From Nannocystis exedens (lineage in GTDB: Bacteria; Myxococcota_A; Polyangia; Nannocystales; Nannocystaceae): a stretch of DNA of 64,000 nucleotides. A program made the position numbers and the translations under genes. Where the stretch lies: assembly GCF_002343915.1 (NCBI RefSeq), contig NZ_NETK01000001.1, positions 3,792,001 to 3,856,000 of the forward strand, read 5' to 3'. The notes below the pieces were generated by a model. That model saw only the letters and a program-made list of their open reading frames with translations. It made no database searches and was not told the origin of the DNA. Shown here in pieces: positions 1 to 9,549 of the stretch (its first letter is position 1; every line of letters starts with the position of its first letter).

Positions 1-210
1 GGCGAGGATCACAACAAGCCCATCGAGGGCATGGTGGTCATGTGGGGCCTGTCGGCCGACGACGGCGAGTGGAGCGGCGGCAAGATCTTCGACCCGCAGA
101 AGAACAAGACCTACCGCTGCAAGATCTGGCTCGAGGACGGCGGGCGCAAGCTCAAGGTGCGCGGCTACCTCGGCCCGTTCTTCCGCACCCAGACCTGGAT
201 CCGTCAGTGA
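1..210 (+). CDS. DUF2147-type protein, C-terminal fragment
   Basis: The first 69 codons of the window are open in frame 1 and end in TGA. The residues (GGKIFDPQKNKTYRCKIWLEDG, then KVRGYLGPFFRTQTWIR shown in two parts) match the C-terminal core of DUF2147, a small periplasmic family built around a G-x-I-x-D-P-x-x-G/N-K-x-Y motif. The start lies outside the window, so a signal peptide cannot be assessed. Function of the family is not established. Codon use is typical for the window. Confidence 0.8.
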   Translation, partial: GEDHNKPIEGMVVMWGLSADDGEWSGGKIFDPQKNKTYRCKIWLEDGGRKLKVRGYLGPFFRTQTWIRQ

Positions 211-300
211 TCTGCCCTTCGCGGGCTGCGCGCTGACGGCCGCCTCCCGCGCCTGAGGCCGCTCTCCGCGGCCTTTGTCGCGACGCGCGCGGCACCTACC

Positions 301-999
301 ATGATCGCCATGGAACACGGCCGCGCGATCAGCTTCACTCGCCCTGACGGACAGGACGCCCCTGGCGTGCTGTTCTCCGCCGCCGACGGCGCTCCGGGCG
401 TCGTCCTCATTCAAGAGTGGTGGGGCATCAACGACCAGATCCGCCGCGTCGGGCAGCGCCTCGCCGACGCCGGCTACCGCGTCCTGATCCCCGACCTCTA
501 CCGCGGCCGCGCCACTGCCGTCGCCGACGAGGCCAAGCACCTCATGACCGGCCTCGACTTCGGCCAGGCGCTGAGCGACATCGCCGGCGCGCTCACCTAT
601 CTCAAGGGACAGGACGGAGCGACCAGGGTCGGCATCATCGGCTTCTGCCTCGGCGGCGCCCTCACCCTCGCCTCGATCTGCAACGTCCCCGGCTTCGCCG
701 CCGGCGTCTGCTACTACGGCATCCCCGGCGCCGGCGCCGACGCCAGCAAGCTGCTCGCCCCGCTGCAGGCCCACTTCGCCGAGTTCGACGACTGGTGTAC
801 CCCCGACGCCGTCCGCGCGCTCGAGGACCAGCTGCGCGCCGGCACCACCGAGTACGAGCTCTACCGCTACAGCGCCCAGCACGCCTTCTTCAACGACGCT
901 CGCCCCGAGGTTTACGATCCGGTCGCCGCCGCCGAGTCGTGGCGCCGCTCGCTCGACTTCTTCCACCGCCACCTCGGCGGCCCGCTGCCGGCTGCCTGA
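301..999 (+). CDS. Dienelactone hydrolase family protein
   Basis: A 232-aa alpha/beta hydrolase of the dienelactone hydrolase (carboxymethylenebutenolidase) family, close to the usual 230-240 aa. The nucleophile is Cys in the GFCLGG elbow (about residue 114). The charge-relay acid is in FDDW (about 162) and the catalytic His is in QHAFFN (about 195). The family Glu that interacts with the Cys is in IQEWWG (about 39). Family members hydrolyse lactone or ester rings in aromatic degradation, but many are of unknown substrate. An upstream ATG at 301 is used; a second in-frame ATG lies at 310. Two decayed copies of the 3' end follow directly (see the repeat at 883-1363). Confidence 0.9.
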   Translation: MIAMEHGRAISFTRPDGQDAPGVLFSAADGAPGVVLIQEWWGINDQIRRVGQRLADAGYRVLIPDLYRGRATAVADEAKHLMTGLDFGQALSDIAGALTYLKGQDGATRVGIIGFCLGGALTLASICNVPGFAAGVCYYGIPGAGADASKLLAPLQAHFAEFDDWCTPDAVRALEDQLRAGTTEYELYRYSAQHAFFNDARPEVYDPVAAAESWRRSLDFFHRHLGGPLPAA

Positions 1000-1363
1000 T
1001 CGGACAGGTCCCCAGGGACAGCCAGCACGACGTGGCCCGACGGCCTCGGCTCGAAACGGGGCGGCGACTTCTTGGATGACGCCCGCCTCGACCCGGCCGC
1101 CGCCGAGTCGTGGCGTCGACCCGCTCGACTTCTTCCACCTCAGCATCGGCGGCCCCGCCGCCTGTCTGCTCGAACAGGTCCCGTGGGACAGCCGCACGAC
1201 GAGGTCCGCACGGCCTCCGCTCGAACAGAGGCCGGACTTCTTCAAGGGCGCCCGCCACGAGATCGACGGCCGCGTCGCCGCCGCCGAGTCGTGGCGCCAT
1301 TCCCTTCGATCACCGGGCGGCTCCCATCCGGCTGACTGATCGAACAGGTCCATGAGGGACCTG
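883..1363 (+). repeat. Three degenerate direct copies of the hydrolase 3' end
   Basis: The last part of the hydrolase gene (from the codons for AFFNDAR through VAAAESWRRSLDFF and past the stop) recurs twice downstream, starting near 1066 and 1235. All three copies carry GCCGAGTCGTGG (931, 1102, 1283) and end in a palindrome CAGGTCC-N4-GGACAGC or close to it (1005-1022, 1175-1192, 1345-1363, exactly 170 bp apart). The downstream copies have indels and frame changes, so they are not separate genes. Copy 3 can still be read as DFFKGAR..VAAAESWRHSL. From 1364 to 1485 I see nothing further. Confidence 0.8.
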
Positions 1364-1485
1364 CGACGCGTAACCGCATGGCTGGCCAGCGGGATCCTCG
1401 GCCCGCCGTCATGCGCACCCGCCGAGCGCGACGCTCCCGCATCGCCCCGGGCCTCGAGGACCTCGGCTTCTCGACCGCCTCGCGC

Positions 1486-4041
1486 TCAGATCAGCGACTG
1501 CGGGTCGACATCGACGTTGGCCATCGTCTTGAACTCGCCGCTGCCGGCGTCGCCGAGGCGGGGCCGCAGCTGGCGCAGCAACCAGCGCAGCGGGGGTCGG
1601 CTGCTCGCGCGGATGAGCATCTGCCAGCGCACGCGGCGGTTCACCCGCTCGATGAGCGACGCCTTCGGCCCGAGCAGCTGCACCGGCGGCGGCGCCTCGG
1701 CGCTGCCGGGCTCCTCCGCGTGCTTGCGCCGCACCTCTTCCGCCGCCGCGCGGATGACCGCCGCCAGCTCCTCCGCGCGCCGCTGCACCGCCACCTGGTC
1801 CGGCCCCGAGATCCGCACCAGCGCCAGGTGGCCGAACGGCGGGTTGTGGAGCTCGCGCCGCTTGTCGAGCTCCCACGCCGCGAACGCCTCGAAGTCGTGC
1901 TCGGCCGCGAACGCGATCGCCGGGTTCTTGATCCCGTAGGCCTGGATCAGCACCCGCCCCGGCCTGTCCCCGCGGCCAGCTCGACCCGCGACCTGCGTCA
2001 GCAGCTGGAACGTCCGCTCCGACGCGCGGATGTCGGGCAGCCCGAGCCCGTGGTCGCCCTGGAGGATCCCCACCAGCGTCACCCCGGGGAAGTCGTGGCC
2101 CTTCGACAGCATCTGCGTCCCCACCAGGATGTCGGCCTCGCGCCGGCGGAACTGCGCCAGCGTCTCGAGCAAGCCCTTGCCGCGGCTCGTGTCGCGGTCG
2201 AGCCGCAGCACCCGCGCGCCCGGCACGTCCTTCGCCAGCGCCAGCTCGACCCGCTCCGTCCCGGCGTTGCCGTGCAGCAGCTCCCCCTCGCCGCACTCCA
2301 CGCAGCGCTCCGGCGGCGCCTCGATGAACCCGCACCAGTGGCACATCAGCCGGTTGCGCCCGAGGTGATACGTCATCGCCGGCGCGCTGCAGTCCGGGCA
2401 GTGATGCAGCGCCCCGCAGCGGTCGCAGATCAGCGTGGTCGCGAAGCCGCGGCGATTGAGGAACACGATCGCCTGCTCGCCCGCGGCCACCGTCTCCACC
2501 AGCGCCGTGCGCATGCGACCCGTCAGCAGCGTCTCCGGATCGGGCCGGTGCGTCGCCAGCGAGATCAGCTCCACTTCGGGCAGCGGCCGCGTCGTCGGGC
2601 GCGTCGTCATCCGCAGCCAGCGGATCTTCCCCGAGCGCGCCGACTCGTACGTCTCGAGCGCCGGCGTCGCGCTGCCGAGCACCGCCACCGCCGACGCGTC
2701 GCGCGCCCGCACCAGCGCCACGTCGCGCGCGCTGTAGCGGACCCCCTCCTCCTGCTTGAACGACGCGTCGTGCTCCTCGTCGACGACGATCACCTTGAGG
2801 TCGGGCACCGGCGCGAACACGGCCGAGCGCGCCCCGATCACGATCGGCCGCGCGCCCATGCGGATCTGCTGCCACGCGTCGAGCCGCTGGCGCGGCGTCA
2901 GTCCGCTGTGCAGCACGGCCACCGTCTCGCCGAAGCGCGCCCGGAAGCGATCCGACAGCTGCGGCGTCAAGGCGATCTCGGGCACCAGCACGATCGCTCC
3001 GCCCCCGCGCGCCCGCGCGTCCGCGATCAGTTGCAGGTACACCTCCGTCTTTCCGCTGCCGGTCACCCCGTGCAGCAGCGACGCCGCGAACTTGCCCGCC
3101 TCGAGGTCCCCGCGCAACGTCGCCAGCGCCGCCGCCTGGTCGGCCGTCGGCGTCTGCGGCAACGACGGCTCGAGCGTCTCCGCCGCGAACGGGTCGAGCG
3201 CCCGCAGCCGCTCCTCCACCGCCACCAACCCCGCCGCGAGCAGCGGCTCGAGCAGCTTCTTGTAGCCCGGGAACGGCCCGCGCAGCTCGCCCGCGGGCAC
3301 CCACGAACCCGCCCCTTCGAGCAGGTCGAGCAGCGCCCGCCGCTGCTTGCTGCGACCGATGTGCTCGCGCAGCGTCTCCTCGGCGGTGGCCGCCCCGCGC
3401 AGGTAGTCCGTGCGGCGGTAGTGGGCCTCGACGCGCGCCCCCTCGCCGCCGGCCTCGTCCCAGGAGATCGTGCACAGCTCCTTGGCCGCGAGGTCGCCGA
3501 TCAGCCGCAGCACTCCGGGGATCCGCGGCCGCAGATCGATCAGCCGTTCGACCGCGAGCTCGCCCCGGGGCGCCGCCGCCAGGGCCGCCAGCACCCGCTG
3601 CTCCGCCGCCGTCGGCAGCCCCGCGTCGTCGACCGGCTGCAGCACAACCTCACGCGCGGCCGCCAGCGCCTGCGCCCCGGCCTCGGACAACATGACCCTT
3701 CGGACATCATGTCCCGTGAGCAAGCCCGGCAGCGCCAGCCGGTAGACCTCGCCGACCGGCGCCACGTAGTAGTCGGCCACCCACTCGCACAGGCGCGCCA
3801 GCTCCGGCGTCAACGACGGCGCGCCCGGTGGGTCGAGCACCTCCTCGAGCAGCTTGATCCGCGCCCCGTTCAGCCGCTCCGGCTGGGCCGCGCGCACCAC
3901 TCCCACCAGCCCGCGGTTGGCGAACGGCACCAGCACGCGCGCCCCCGGCTCCGGCACGCTCGGCCACGACGCCGGCACCGCGTACGTGAACCCGCGGTCG
4001 AGCGCCACCGGCAGCGCCACCGACACCAACCGCTCGCTCAC
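1486..4041 (-). CDS. priA: Primosomal protein N' (replication restart helicase PriA)
   Basis: PriA is a 3'-to-5' helicase that recognises stalled forks and reloads the replisome. The 851-aa product (E. coli 732 aa) has the N-terminal 3'-binding domain (VALDRGFTYAVP), Walker A GVTGSGKTEVY (about residue 333), the DEEHD box, and a zinc-binding insert with paired CxxC motifs (CDRCG, CPDC, CHWCG, CVECG). The extra length lies between the 3'-binding domain and the helicase core. GTG at 4039-4041 is chosen because it is preceded by AAGGAG and overlaps the stop of the upstream gene (GTGA), indicating translational coupling. A longer open frame to 4182 exists but would overlap that gene. Confidence 0.95.
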   Translation of the reverse strand: MSERLVSVALPVALDRGFTYAVPASWPSVPEPGARVLVPFANRGLVGVVRAAQPERLNGARIKLLEEVLDPPGAPSLTPELARLCEWVADYYVAPVGEVYRLALPGLLTGHDVRRVMLSEAGAQALAAAREVVLQPVDDAGLPTAAEQRVLAALAAAPRGELAVERLIDLRPRIPGVLRLIGDLAAKELCTISWDEAGGEGARVEAHYRRTDYLRGAATAEETLREHIGRSKQRRALLDLLEGAGSWVPAGELRGPFPGYKKLLEPLLAAGLVAVEERLRALDPFAAETLEPSLPQTPTADQAAALATLRGDLEAGKFAASLLHGVTGSGKTEVYLQLIADARARGGGAIVLVPEIALTPQLSDRFRARFGETVAVLHSGLTPRQRLDAWQQIRMGARPIVIGARSAVFAPVPDLKVIVVDEEHDASFKQEEGVRYSARDVALVRARDASAVAVLGSATPALETYESARSGKIRWLRMTTRPTTRPLPEVELISLATHRPDPETLLTGRMRTALVETVAAGEQAIVFLNRRGFATTLICDRCGALHHCPDCSAPAMTYHLGRNRLMCHWCGFIEAPPERCVECGEGELLHGNAGTERVELALAKDVPGARVLRLDRDTSRGKGLLETLAQFRRREADILVGTQMLSKGHDFPGVTLVGILQGDHGLGLPDIRASERTFQLLTQVAGRAGRGDRPGRVLIQAYGIKNPAIAFAAEHDFEAFAAWELDKRRELHNPPFGHLALVRISGPDQVAVQRRAEELAAVIRAAAEEVRRKHAEEPGSAEAPPPVQLLGPKASLIERVNRRVRWQMLIRASSRPPLRWLLRQLRPRLGDAGSGEFKTMANVDVDPQSLI
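3692..3707. repeat. Palindrome copy inside priA (ATGACC-cttc-GGACAT)
   Basis: Arms of the dispersed palindrome with one mismatch, within the priA coding sequence. The adjacent ATGTCC at 3709-3714 provides an additional half-site. Confidence 0.6.
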
Positions 4042-4640
4042 CGCGAACTCTCCTTCGCCTCGCGCCGCGTCTGGTACAGCGCCCGCCGCAGCGCGCCGCG
4101 CATCACCACCAGCTCGAGCACCGCGGCCACCAGCGTCACGCAGCCCGCCGCCAACAACGCGCGCCTGAGCCACTCCACCCACAGCGCGACGAGGCTGGCC
4201 TCACCGGCCGCGACGCCGCGCGCCGCCCCGGCGATCACCCCGCGCACGGCCAGCGCCAGCGCCACCAGCACCGCCACCGCGACCACCGCCGACCCGGCCC
4301 CCGGCCGCGCCGCATCGACGCGACCGAGCCGCGAGCGATCGCCCTCGACCCACCCGAGCGAACCGCTCGCCGCCGTCGCCAGCGCGACCAGCAGGGCCAC
4401 CCCAGCGACAACCATCGGCCAGGTCGCCATGTACATGTCCCAAAGGACATGCGCGCTCTCACCCGACCAGGCCGCTCGCAGCGCCGACGCCAGCGACGGC
4501 TCGAGGCGGTGCGGGATCGCGGCCGCGACCGCCAGGCACAGCAGGGCCGGCGCGAGACGCGAAGACCTCGGCCGCAGACCGACCCGCCAGGCCAGCGCCA
4601 CGCGAGCGCGGCCGGGCGGGGTGGTGGCGTCGAGGTCCAC
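4038..4640 (-). CDS. FlhB/SctU-like membrane protein lacking the autocleavage domain
   Basis: A 200-aa protein with about four hydrophobic helices. Its N-terminus (TTPPGRARVA..GLRPRSSRL) aligns by eye with the FlhB signature TPxRLRxARxKGQVxRSxEL. The loop GWVEGDRSRLGRVD resembles the FlhB stretch around xLSRLNPxxG, and the end MRGALRRALYQTRREAKE resembles the QRxxFxxxLRMSxxEVKxE helix. FlhB proteins normally continue into a cytoplasmic domain cut at NPTH; here the frame stops first, overlapping the priA start by four bases. In flagella and type III systems FlhB is part of the export gate and switches substrate specificity. The start is GTG at 4638-4640. It could instead be an unrelated membrane protein; homology is inferred from pattern only. 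Confidence 0.55.
   Translation of the reverse strand: MDLDATTPPGRARVALAWRVGLRPRSSRLAPALLCLAVAAAIPHRLEPSLASALRAAWSGESAHVLWDMYMATWPMVVAGVALLVALATAASGSLGWVEGDRSRLGRVDAARPGAGSAVVAVAVLVALALAVRGVIAGAARGVAAGEASLVALWVEWLRRALLAAGCVTLVAAVLELVVMRGALRRALYQTRREAKESSR
4434..4451. repeat. Perfect palindrome CATGTCC-caaa-GGACATG
   Basis: A perfect 7+7 copy of the dispersed palindrome, in the coding sequence of the FlhB-like gene (around codons 64-69). Confidence 0.85.
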
Positions 4641-4701
4641 GGAGCGAGGCTTTTAGCGCGCCCGGGGCCGCGCGCCAAGAACCTGCGCGAGATTCCGCGG
4701 C

Positions 4702-5079
4702 TCAGCCGCCCGCTACGGGGCGATCGAAGGACAGCTTGAAGCCGGTCAGACAGCGCGTGGCGCCGTTGCCGACCTTGTACGACGGCACGATCTCCACCTG
4801 GGTCTGCGAGCGGAGCGCGTCGAACAGCATGGCGATCGAGTCGGCGCTCACGTTACGGCCCGGGCACAGCGACCCGCCCCACTTGTAGTCGCGCTTGGTT
4901 CCGGACTTCTCGCGCACCGTCAGCACGCCGTTGGCCATCGCGTAGTCATCGCTGCTGCTCTCGTAGATGGTCACGGCGTCGACGTTGCCGACGGAGCCGG
5001 ACGAGTCAGCGAAGGTCGTGGCGGGGGCGGACACAATCATCATACCGGCGAGCAGGGACAGACAGGAGCGGAGCGACAT
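4702..5079 (-). CDS. Small secreted protein of unknown function
   Basis: A 125-aa product with a clear Sec signal peptide (MSLRSCLSLLAGMMIVSAPA, cleavage likely after TTFA). The mature part of about 100 residues contains two cysteines (SLCPGRN and ATRCLTG) that could form a disulphide. I recognise no family. ATG is preceded by AGGAACCTCC-like purines (GAGGAACCTCC before ATG). It is transcribed away from the TetR gene and toward the FlhB-like gene, 61 bp away. Confidence 0.75.
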   Translation of the reverse strand: MSLRSCLSLLAGMMIVSAPATTFADSSGSVGNVDAVTIYESSSDDYAMANGVLTVREKSGTKRDYKWGGSLCPGRNVSADSIAMLFDALRSQTQVEIVPSYKVGNGATRCLTGFKLSFDRPVAGG

Positions 5080-5214
5080 GGAGGTTCCTCGTGCGATTTC
5101 GGGGGCCTTCAGACCCGGGGGTGCAGGGTGCTATTCACGGGCAGCCGCTGCAACACCGGCGTATAGCGCCCGCATGACCTCGATCGGATCACGGAGCGGA
5201 ACTGCCCGCGCGCA

Positions 5215-5232
5215 CGTTTGTGTTTTCAAACG
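5215..5232. promoter_or_regulatory. Perfect palindrome upstream of tetR (candidate operator)
   Basis: CGTTTG-TGTTTT-CAAACG, a 6+6 inverted repeat 23 bp before the TetR ATG and between the divergent secreted-protein and TetR genes. TetR regulators usually bind such sites next to their own gene; the assignment here is positional. Confidence 0.5.
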
Positions 5233-5255
5233 ATGAATGATGTAGTGGGTTCGTC

Positions 5256-5888
5256 ATGGCTCAGTCCGGGACGTACCCCGCGGGAGACCTCGGCAACCCG
5301 AGACGCGCGCAGATCCTCGACGCCGCCGAGCGACTGCTCCACCACTACGGTCACGCCAAGACCACCGTCGCCGAGATCGCCCGCGAGGCCGGCATCAGCG
5401 TCGGCTCGGTCTATCTCGAGTTCGAGGCCAAGGACGCCATCTGGGTCGAGCTCTCGCATCGCCGCCACGAGGCCGTGCTCGGGGCGATGCGCGGCGCCGC
5501 CAATGCGCCGAAAAAGCTCTACGCCCACCGTCTGCAAGCGGCGCTCGTGGCGCGAACGCGGGCCTTCCTCGCGCTCGCCGAGCGCGGCGCGCACGCCGCG
5601 GAGCTCGTTCACTGTCACGCTTGCCCGGCGATCCGTGAGGCGAAGGAGATCTACCACCGCCGCGAACGCGAGATCATCGCCGAACTCCTACAGGCAGGCG
5701 AGGACGCGGGCGAGTTCGTGATCAAGGACGCGTCCGCCACCGCGGCGACGCTGCTGCAGGCGTTCGTCGCCTTCGTGCCACCGCTGCTCTTCGGTCGTGC
5801 ACCTGACGAGCTCGAGCGTGAGGTCACGGCTCTGCATCAACTCCTCGTCCACGGCCTCTGCCGCGCCGAACCCCGGTCCCGCAGTTGA
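5256..5888 (+). CDS. TetR/AcrR family transcriptional regulator
   Basis: A 210-aa protein with an N-terminal TetR DNA-binding domain: ILDAAERLLHHYGHAKTTV (helices 1-2), AEIAREAGISVGSVYLEF (helix-turn-helix, about residues 40-60), followed by KDAIW. The C-terminal half is a variable all-helical ligand and dimerisation domain containing a CHAC segment (about residues 113-116). Ligand and targets are unknown. It lies 84 bp upstream of lon on the same strand, with palindromes before the gene and between it and lon. Confidence 0.9.
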   Translation: MAQSGTYPAGDLGNPRRAQILDAAERLLHHYGHAKTTVAEIAREAGISVGSVYLEFEAKDAIWVELSHRRHEAVLGAMRGAANAPKKLYAHRLQAALVARTRAFLALAERGAHAAELVHCHACPAIREAKEIYHRREREIIAELLQAGEDAGEFVIKDASATAATLLQAFVAFVPPLLFGRAPDELEREVTALHQLLVHGLCRAEPRSRS

Positions 5889-5894
5889 CGGCGA

Positions 5895-5921
5895 GTTGAA
5901 CGGTTTTAAGTTCGGTTCAAC
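5895..5921. promoter_or_regulatory. Inverted repeat GTTGAAC-N13-GTTCAAC before lon
   Basis: Seven-base perfect arms in the tetR-lon spacer, 51 bp before the lon ATG and within an AT-richer stretch. It could be an operator for a stress regulator or for the neighbouring TetR protein, although its sequence differs from the palindrome at 5215-5232. Confidence 0.45.
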
Positions 5922-5972
5922 CGTCATCACGTACCCCTGCAGGCTTAGCCGCGGGGAGCGAAAGGAACCGAG

Positions 5973-8357
<2,385 letters not shown>

Positions 8358-8416
8358 GTGAGCGGGCGCCCGCGGCCGACGACGCATCGCCGCTGGCCGC
8401 CAAGCGCCCGACCCGG

Positions 8417-8451
8417 GGATCCGCACCACACGGCGCGGATCCTGTTTTTTT
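8417..8451 (+). terminator. Rho-independent terminator after lon
   Basis: GGATCCGC and GCGGATCC form an 8-bp perfect stem around a 10-nt loop, followed by TGTTTTTTT. The remaining spacer up to the kinase gene (8452-8598) holds no recognisable gene. Confidence 0.85.
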
Positions 8452-8598
8452 AAGAAAGCGTGACCGGCGCAGGCCGAGCGGGAGCCGTGGCCGGCCGGCC
8501 GCGGGGCGGCGACCTGCCCGTGACATCAGCGGATTCGGGCGAGCCCGCGCCTCTCCCCGAATTGACGAACTCGGACGCGTGGGCCGAGAATCACCGCG

Positions 8599-9528
8599 TT
8601 GACCACGGCACCCGACAAGATCGGTCCCTACGAGGTGCTCGAGCGCATCAGCGCCGGCGGAATGGCCGAGGTGTACAAGGCCAAGTTGACCGGCGCCGAC
8701 AGCTTCGAGCGCCTGGTGGCGATCAAGCGGATCCTGCCGCACATCGCCCGCGACCCCAACTTCATCGCCATGTTCCAGGCGGAGGCGAAGCTGGCCGTGC
8801 AGCTGCAGCACGGCAACATCGCCCAGATCTACCAGCTCGGCCGCCAGGACGACGCCTTCTACATCGCCCTCGAGTACGTCGAGGGCCGCGACGTCGGCGC
8901 GCTGCTCGACCTGCACCAGAAGGCAGGCAAGTCGCTACCGCTCGCGCAGGCCTGCTACATCATCACCCGCTGCGCCGAGGGCCTCGACTACGCCCACAAC
9001 AAGAAGAGCGACGACGGCAAGCCGCTCAACATCATCCACCGCGACATCAGCCCGCCCAACATCCTGATCTCCTACGAGGGCGAGGTGAAGCTGATCGACT
9101 TCGGCCTGGCCAAGGCGACCAGCTCGTCGGTGCAGACGCAGGCCGGCGTCATCAAGGGCAAGCTCGCGTACATGTCGCCCGAGCAGGTCCGCGGCGCGCC
9201 GCTCGACGCCCGCAGCGACGTGTTCGCCCTCGGCATCGTCTTCTTCGAGCTGCTGACCGGCCGCCGCCTGTTCCGCCGCGACAGCGACATCGAGACCTTC
9301 GAGAGCGTGCGCCAGTGCAAGGTGCCGCGCCCGAGCGAGGTCAACCCGGCGATCCCGGCCCCGCTCGAGCACATCCTGCTGCGCTCGCTGGCCCGCTCGC
9401 TCGACGACCGCTACCCCTCGGCGGCGGCGCTGGCCGAGGCCCTGCGCGAGTTCGTGTTCACCCACCAGCTGCGCTACCGCGGCGACCAGCTCGGCGCGTG
9501 GATGCGGCAGATCTTCCGCAAGAACTGA
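8599..9528 (+). CDS. Soluble serine/threonine protein kinase
   Basis: A 309-aa Hanks-type kinase domain with almost nothing else. It has a glycine loop ISAGGMAEVYKA, catalytic Lys in LVAIKRI, HRDISPPNIL catalytic loop, DFGLAK Mg-binding motif, activation segment GVIKGKLAYMSPEQ and Asp in SDVFALGIVFFELLTG. No transmembrane segment or sensor domain is present, so it is cytosolic. The start is probably TTG at 8599-8601, the only start-like codon before the glycine loop. HRDIS in place of HRDLK is common in Myxococcota kinases. The substrate is unknown. Confidence 0.92.
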   Translation: MTTAPDKIGPYEVLERISAGGMAEVYKAKLTGADSFERLVAIKRILPHIARDPNFIAMFQAEAKLAVQLQHGNIAQIYQLGRQDDAFYIALEYVEGRDVGALLDLHQKAGKSLPLAQACYIITRCAEGLDYAHNKKSDDGKPLNIIHRDISPPNILISYEGEVKLIDFGLAKATSSSVQTQAGVIKGKLAYMSPEQVRGAPLDARSDVFALGIVFFELLTGRRLFRRDSDIETFESVRQCKVPRPSEVNPAIPAPLEHILLRSLARSLDDRYPSAAALAEALREFVFTHQLRYRGDQLGAWMRQIFRKN

Positions 9529-9530
9529 GC

Positions 9531-9545
9531 GCGGGCCGAGCCCGC
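9531..9545. terminator. Short hairpin between convergent genes
   Basis: GCGGGC-CGA-GCCCGC, a 6-bp perfect stem in the 21-bp gap between the kinase stop and the opposing lipoprotein stop. There is no U-tract, so termination is only suggested by position. Confidence 0.4.
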
Positions 9546-9549
9546 CGGC

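Noticed and set aside
1005..1363. Regularly spaced palindromes as a CRISPR-like array
   Set aside because: The 170-bp spacing results from duplicated coding DNA, not from unique spacers, and there are no cas genes.
1378..4656. Open frame of 1092 codons on the plus strand opposite priA
   Set aside because: It is an Arg/Ala/Gln-rich antisense shadow caused by high GC at third positions of priA; no family motif and no ribosome-binding site.
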